Position numbers and translations under genes: made by a program. DNA of 38,423 bases, from contig DLGQ01000043.1 of NCBI GenBank assembly GCA_002482775.1, positions 10,135-48,557 of the forward strand. Direction: 5' to 3'. Within the stretch, counting starts at the first letter, position 1. Every line of letters starts with the position of its first letter. The notes under the pieces were generated by a model, which saw nothing but the letters and a program-made list of their open reading frames with translations, was not told the origin of the DNA and did not search any database. Shown piece by piece: positions 34,900 through 38,423 of this stretch. This DNA comes from Flavobacteriales bacterium UBA7690 (GTDB lineage Bacteria > Bacteroidota > Bacteroidia > Flavobacteriales_F > PHOS-HE28).

Positions 34900-37800
34900 T
34901 CAGTTCAGCGTGTAGGAAACATCGGTAAGGCCATCCAGTGAGCGGATCAGGTCTTCCGTGAGGCCTACGCTGAAGCCCTTGCTGGCCGCTTCCAACGCCA
35001 TGTTCTCTTGGGCGCTCACGAGTTGTACGGTCACCTTGCATTTGCCGGGCGAGGCCTTCAGTAGCTGTCCAAGTTCGCGGGTCAACGCGTCGTCCACCCG
35101 GTCGGCATCCACCTTCAGGTTCAACTTGGTGATGTACTTGTCGCGCGCATCGCCGAGCAGGTCGATGTTGTTGATCTTCAGTTCCATCTGCCCTTCATCG
35201 CGCCCCCAAGTGCGGGCAGCGGCACGGCCCTTCACCAGCAACAAGGCGCCCATTTGCATGTACAGCTTGAATTTCATGTAGTCCTCACTGAAGAACATGA
35301 ATTCGTGCGTGCCGTGGTGGTCTTCCAGCGAAAGGCTGCCGAAGGGTTTGCCGCTCTTGGCGATGCGGTGCTCCGCCTTGGTGACGATGCCGCTGAAGGT
35401 GAGGTCGCGCCCTGCGAGCTTGTCCAGTTCCTTCAGGTCGGGAAGGGTGGTGTTGCACAGGTACTTGATCTCCAACCGATGGTCGTCCAACGGGTGGCCG
35501 CTGAGGTAGAAGCCGATCACTTCCTTTTCGTGGTGCAACTGTTCCAGCGCGCTCCAAGGGTCTATGACCGGTAGGGTGGGCTCGGGGATCCCGGCAGCAT
35601 CATCGGCCTCGCCGAACATGTTCACCTGCGCGCTGTCCGCACCATCCTGGCTCTGCTGTCCGTAACGCACCAGCGTTTCCAGGAAGGTGGGTTTGCCTTC
35701 GCCCGCGCTGTGGAAGAAGTGTGCGCGGTGGCTTTTCGCGAACCCATCGAAGGCTCCGGCGTAGGCCAGGCTTTCCAGCGCTTTGCGGTTGGCGGCGCGC
35801 AAGTTCACGCGGCGCATCAGGTCATAGATGTCCTTGTACGGGCCGTTGGTCGTCCGCTCCGAAACGAGGCCTTCCACAGCAGCTTCACCAACACCCTTCA
35901 CGGCACCAAGACCGAACCGGATCTGCCCGGCCTTGTTCACGCTGAACTGGAGTTGGCTCTCGTTCACATCGGGCCCGAGCACCGAGATGCCCATGCGCCT
36001 GCACTCTTCCATGAAGAAGGTGATCTTGTCGATCTGCCCACCGGAATGGGTGAGCACGCTGGCCATATACTCACTTGGGTAGTTCGCCTTCAGCCACGCG
36101 GTCTGGTACGCCACGAACGCGTAACACGTCGAGTGCGATTTGTTGAAGGCGTACTGCGCAAAGGCCTCCCAATCGGTCCACACCTTGTCGCACACTTTCG
36201 CATCGAAGCCGCGTTCCTTGGTGCCTTCCAGGAACTTGCCCTTCATCTTGTCCAGCGTGGCGCGGTCCTTCTTGCCCATCGCTTTGCGCAGTACATCCGC
36301 ATCACCCTTGGTGAAACCGGCGAGCTTCTGGCTCAGCAACATCACCTGTTCCTGGTAGACCGTTACGCCGTAGGTCTCCTTCAGCAGGTCCTCCATTTCG
36401 GGGAGGTCGTACACGATCTTCTCCAGGCCGTGTTTGCGTTTGATGAAGGTGGGGATGTATTCCAGTGGACCCGGACGGTACAGCGCGTTCATGGCGATGA
36501 GGTCGCCGAATTGATCCGCCTTCAGTTCGCGCAGGTACTTCTGCATGCCCGCGCTTTCGAACTGGAACGTGCCGTTGGTCTCGGCGCGTTGGTAGAGCGC
36601 GTAGGTCTTCGGATCGTCCAGTGGTATGCCGTCGATGTCGATCCGGATACCGTGGTTCGCATCGATCATGCGCAACGCATCGCGGATGATGGTGAGGGTC
36701 TTCAGGCCCAGGAAGTCCATCTTGATCACCCCCGCATCCTCGATCACCTTGCCGTCATACTGGGTGATCAGCATGGGCGAATCCTTGCTGGTGCACACCG
36801 GGATGTACTCGGTTAGATCGCTTGGCGCGATGATCAGCCCTGCTGCGTGGATGCCAACGCCCCGGACGCTCCCTTCCAATTTCTCGGCTTCGCGAAGCAC
36901 ATCGGCGGTGAGTTCGCCGCTTTCCAGGATCTCGCGCAGTTGTTTGGTCGCTGCGATCTCTTCACTGCTGAAGTTCTCCTTCTGTTTCAAACTGCCTTCG
37001 CCTTCCAGTGGCGCGCGCAGGATCCGGCCTAGTTCGATGCCCGGACGTTCCGGGATCAGCTTCGCCAGACGATCCGCTTCTTGCAACGGAAGGTCCAACA
37101 CACGGCTCACATCACGGATGCTGCTCTTGGCCGCCATACTGCCGTAGGTGACGATCTGCGCCACCTGGTTACGGCCGTACTTCTCCACCACGTAGTCGAT
37201 CACCTTCTGGCGCCCTTCATCGTCGAAGTCCGTATCCACATCGGGCATGCTCTTGCGGTCCGGGTTCAAGAATCGCTCGAACAGCAGATCGTACTTGATG
37301 GGGTCGATGTTGGTGATGCCGATGCAATAGGCCACCGCGCTGCCCGCGGCGCTACCACGTCCCGGACCGATCAACACACCGATCTCGCGACCGTGGTTGA
37401 TGAAGTCCTGCACGATGAGGAAGTAGCCCGCGAATCCCATGGTGCGGATCACGAAGAGCTCGAAGTCCAGGCGCTCCTTGATCTTCAACTCCAACGAATC
37501 AATACCCGAAACGCCATCATTGATATACCTGCGGATGGCACCTTCGTAGGTGAGGTGCTGCAGGTATTCGTCCTGGTTGCTAAAACCTTCCGGTATCTGG
37601 AAGTTGGGCAGCATGATATCCTGCTTCAGCTTCAAGGTCTGCACCTTGTCCACGATCAGGTTCGTGTTGTCCAAGGCTTCGGGCAGGTCGCTGAAGGTCT
37701 TTGCCATCTGCGCCTGCGTCTTGAAGAAGAACTGGTCGTTGGGGAAGCCGAAGCGCTTGTCCTTCGTGGACGCATCTTCATCCGTGGCGATGGGCGTGCT

Positions 37801-38423
37801 TTGCTTCTCGCCGGTGTTCACGCACAGCAGGATGTCGTGCGCGTTGCTATCCTCCTGGTCGGTGTAGTGGCTGTCGTTGCTGGCGATGATTGGCACGTTG
37901 TACTTGCGCGCCCACTGCACCAGCACAGCGTTAACCTTCTCCTGCTCGGGAATGCCATGGCGTTGCAGCTCGATGTAGTAGTCCTCGCCGAACAGGTCCA
38001 GCCACCAACGGAATTCTTCCTCCGCTTTGGAAAGGTCCGTTCCACCGCGCATGATGGCTTGCGGCACGCTTGCCCCCAAGCAACACGTGGTGGCGATCAA
38101 CCCTTCGTGGTACTGCTCGATCAATTGCTTGTCGATGCGCGGGTACTTGCTGTAGAAGCCATCAATGAAGCCCAGTGAACACAGCTTGCTCAGGTTCTTG
38201 TAGCCGGTGGGGTCCTTTGCCAGCATCAGCTGGTGGAAGCGCTTGTCCTTCTCTTCCCGCGTGAACTGTTTCCGGGTGCGGTCGGCCACCACGTAGAACT
38301 CGCAGCCCACGATGGGCTTCACCTTCAGGCCGCCGTCGTCGTTCTTGTGCTTGCCGGCTTCGGCCACGAACTTGAACGCCCCGAACATATTGCCGTGGTC
38401 GGTGATGGCCAGCGCGGGCTGGC
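34900..38423 (-). CDS. dnaE: DNA polymerase III subunit alpha (5' end cut by the window edge)
   Basis: At least 1,173 residues are present, missing roughly the first 20-30. The reading frame is open through 38423 and begins with PALAITDHGNMFGAFKF, part of the N-terminal PHP domain. The PHP domain covers roughly residues 1-260 of the visible part. The catalytic palm has the acidic cluster MPDVDTDFDDE (about 381-391 counting from the Met at 38388) and VIKMDFLGLKTL. Thumb, fingers, helix-hairpin-helix (GLGAVKGVGEAAVEGL) and OB-fold (DLTFSGIVTKAEHR) domains follow. It is the replicative polymerase of DnaE1 type. The gene ends 174 bases before thioredoxin. A short stem CTGAC/GTCAG overlaps the stop codon, too weak to call a terminator. 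Confidence 0.97.
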   Translation of the reverse strand, partial: QPALAITDHGNMFGAFKFVAEAGKHKNDDGGLKVKPIVGCEFYVVADRTRKQFTREEKDKRFHQLMLAKDPTGYKNLSKLCSLGFIDGFYSKYPRIDKQLIEQYHEGLIATTCCLGASVPQAIMRGGTDLSKAEEEFRWWLDLFGEDYYIELQRHGIPEQEKVNAVLVQWARKYNVPIIASNDSHYTDQEDSNAHDILLCVNTGEKQSTPIATDEDASTKDKRFGFPNDQFFFKTQAQMAKTFSDLPEALDNTNLIVDKVQTLKLKQDIMLPNFQIPEGFSNQDEYLQHLTYEGAIRRYINDGVSGIDSLELKIKERLDFELFVIRTMGFAGYFLIVQDFINHGREIGVLIGPGRGSAAGSAVAYCIGITNIDPIKYDLLFERFLNPDRKSMPDVDTDFDDEGRQKVIDYVVEKYGRNQVAQIVTYGSMAAKSSIRDVSRVLDLPLQEADRLAKLIPERPGIELGRILRAPLEGEGSLKQKENFSSEEIAATKQLREILESGELTADVLREAEKLEGSVRGVGIHAAGLIIAPSDLTEYIPVCTSKDSPMLITQYDGKVIEDAGVIKMDFLGLKTLTIIRDALRMIDANHGIRIDIDGIPLDDPKTYALYQRAETNGTFQFESAGMQKYLRELKADQFGDLIAMNALYRPGPLEYIPTFIKRKHGLEKIVYDLPEMEDLLKETYGVTVYQEQVMLLSQKLAGFTKGDADVLRKAMGKKDRATLDKMKGKFLEGTKERGFDAKVCDKVWTDWEAFAQYAFNKSHSTCYAFVAYQTAWLKANYPSEYMASVLTHSGGQIDKITFFMEECRRMGISVLGPDVNESQLQFSVNKAGQIRFGLGAVKGVGEAAVEGLVSERTTNGPYKDIYDLMRRVNLRAANRKALESLAYAGAFDGFAKSHRAHFFHSAGEGKPTFLETLVRYGQQSQDGADSAQVNMFGEADDAAGIPEPTLPVIDPWSALEQLHHEKEVIGFYLSGHPLDDHRLEIKYLCNTTLPDLKELDKLAGRDLTFSGIVTKAEHRIAKSGKPFGSLSLEDHHGTHEFMFFSEDYMKFKLYMQMGALLLVKGRAAARTWGRDEGQMELKINNIDLLGDARDKYITKLNLKVDADRVDDALTRELGQLLKASPGKCKVTVQLVSAQENMALEAASKGFSVGLTEDLIRSLDGLTDVSYTLN

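Overview
The window looks like a chromosomal segment of a GC-rich member of the Bacteroidota (Flavobacteriales-like lineages from water or wastewater are the nearest guess; this is inference). Supporting signs are a 2,174-residue surface protein ending in a type IX secretion (T9SS) type A sorting domain, a carboxypeptidase-like regulatory domain protein, DUF4159, haem_bd and DUF58 proteins, an HME-type RND pump fused to its TolC-like outer-membrane partner, and start sites with little Shine-Dalgarno signal. The content is mostly ordinary chromosomal genes; there is no prophage, integrase, transposase or CRISPR array.

Layout. 1-1783 (minus): an exported protein with an N-terminal carboxypeptidase-regulatory-like domain, whose 3' end is followed by a short repeat. 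1884-4210 (plus): GNAT acetyltransferase, EamA transporter and voltage-gated K+ channel with a zinc-ribbon tail, probably one operon. 13098 down to 4257 (minus): a tightly packed string of MacB-type ABC exporter (ATPase, two permeases, adaptor), serine hydrolase, GT-C-like membrane protein, rsmE and a DUF4159 protein; the rsmE/DUF4159 junction carries a three-copy duplication. 15792 down to 13217 (minus): GbsR/MarR-type regulator, SAM methyltransferase, small DUF805-like membrane protein and a DUF6134-like exported protein. 22480 down to 15900 (minus): a heavy-metal efflux operon made of a His-rich small exported protein, a CzcA-type RND pump fused to an outer-membrane factor, its adaptor, and a haem-binding-domain protein. 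22643-24870 (plus): recQ and a DUF1801 protein. 25007-31531 (plus): the giant repeat protein, closed by a strong terminator. 31724-31797 (minus): tRNA-Asp(GTC) with its own terminator and a nested palindrome beside it. 31946-33409 (plus): S41 peptidase with a carbohydrate-binding-like N-domain. 34335-33412 (minus): DUF58 protein; 34725-34405 (minus): thioredoxin; 34900-38423 (minus): dnaE, whose first codons lie beyond the right edge.

No gene-free stretch exceeds 300 bases. The longest gaps are 4935-5148 (duplication array), 31532-31723 (terminators and a nested hairpin), 34726-34899 (trxA leader, little else visible), 22481-22642 (divergent promoter region of the efflux operon and recQ, no clear motif) and 31798-31945 (S41 leader).

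The most unusual signals are: (i) at two places (1-115 and 4897-5170) a short duplicated segment contains a copy of the 3' end of the neighbouring gene, with mostly synonymous differences; (ii) the giant T9SS protein contains 11 units of very regular spacing (408-417 nt); (iii) the RND-TolC fusion keeps what looks like an internal signal peptide between its two halves; (iv) a large hairpin sits exactly at the start codon of the metal-efflux adaptor. I do not see a clear undescribed defence or mobile system.
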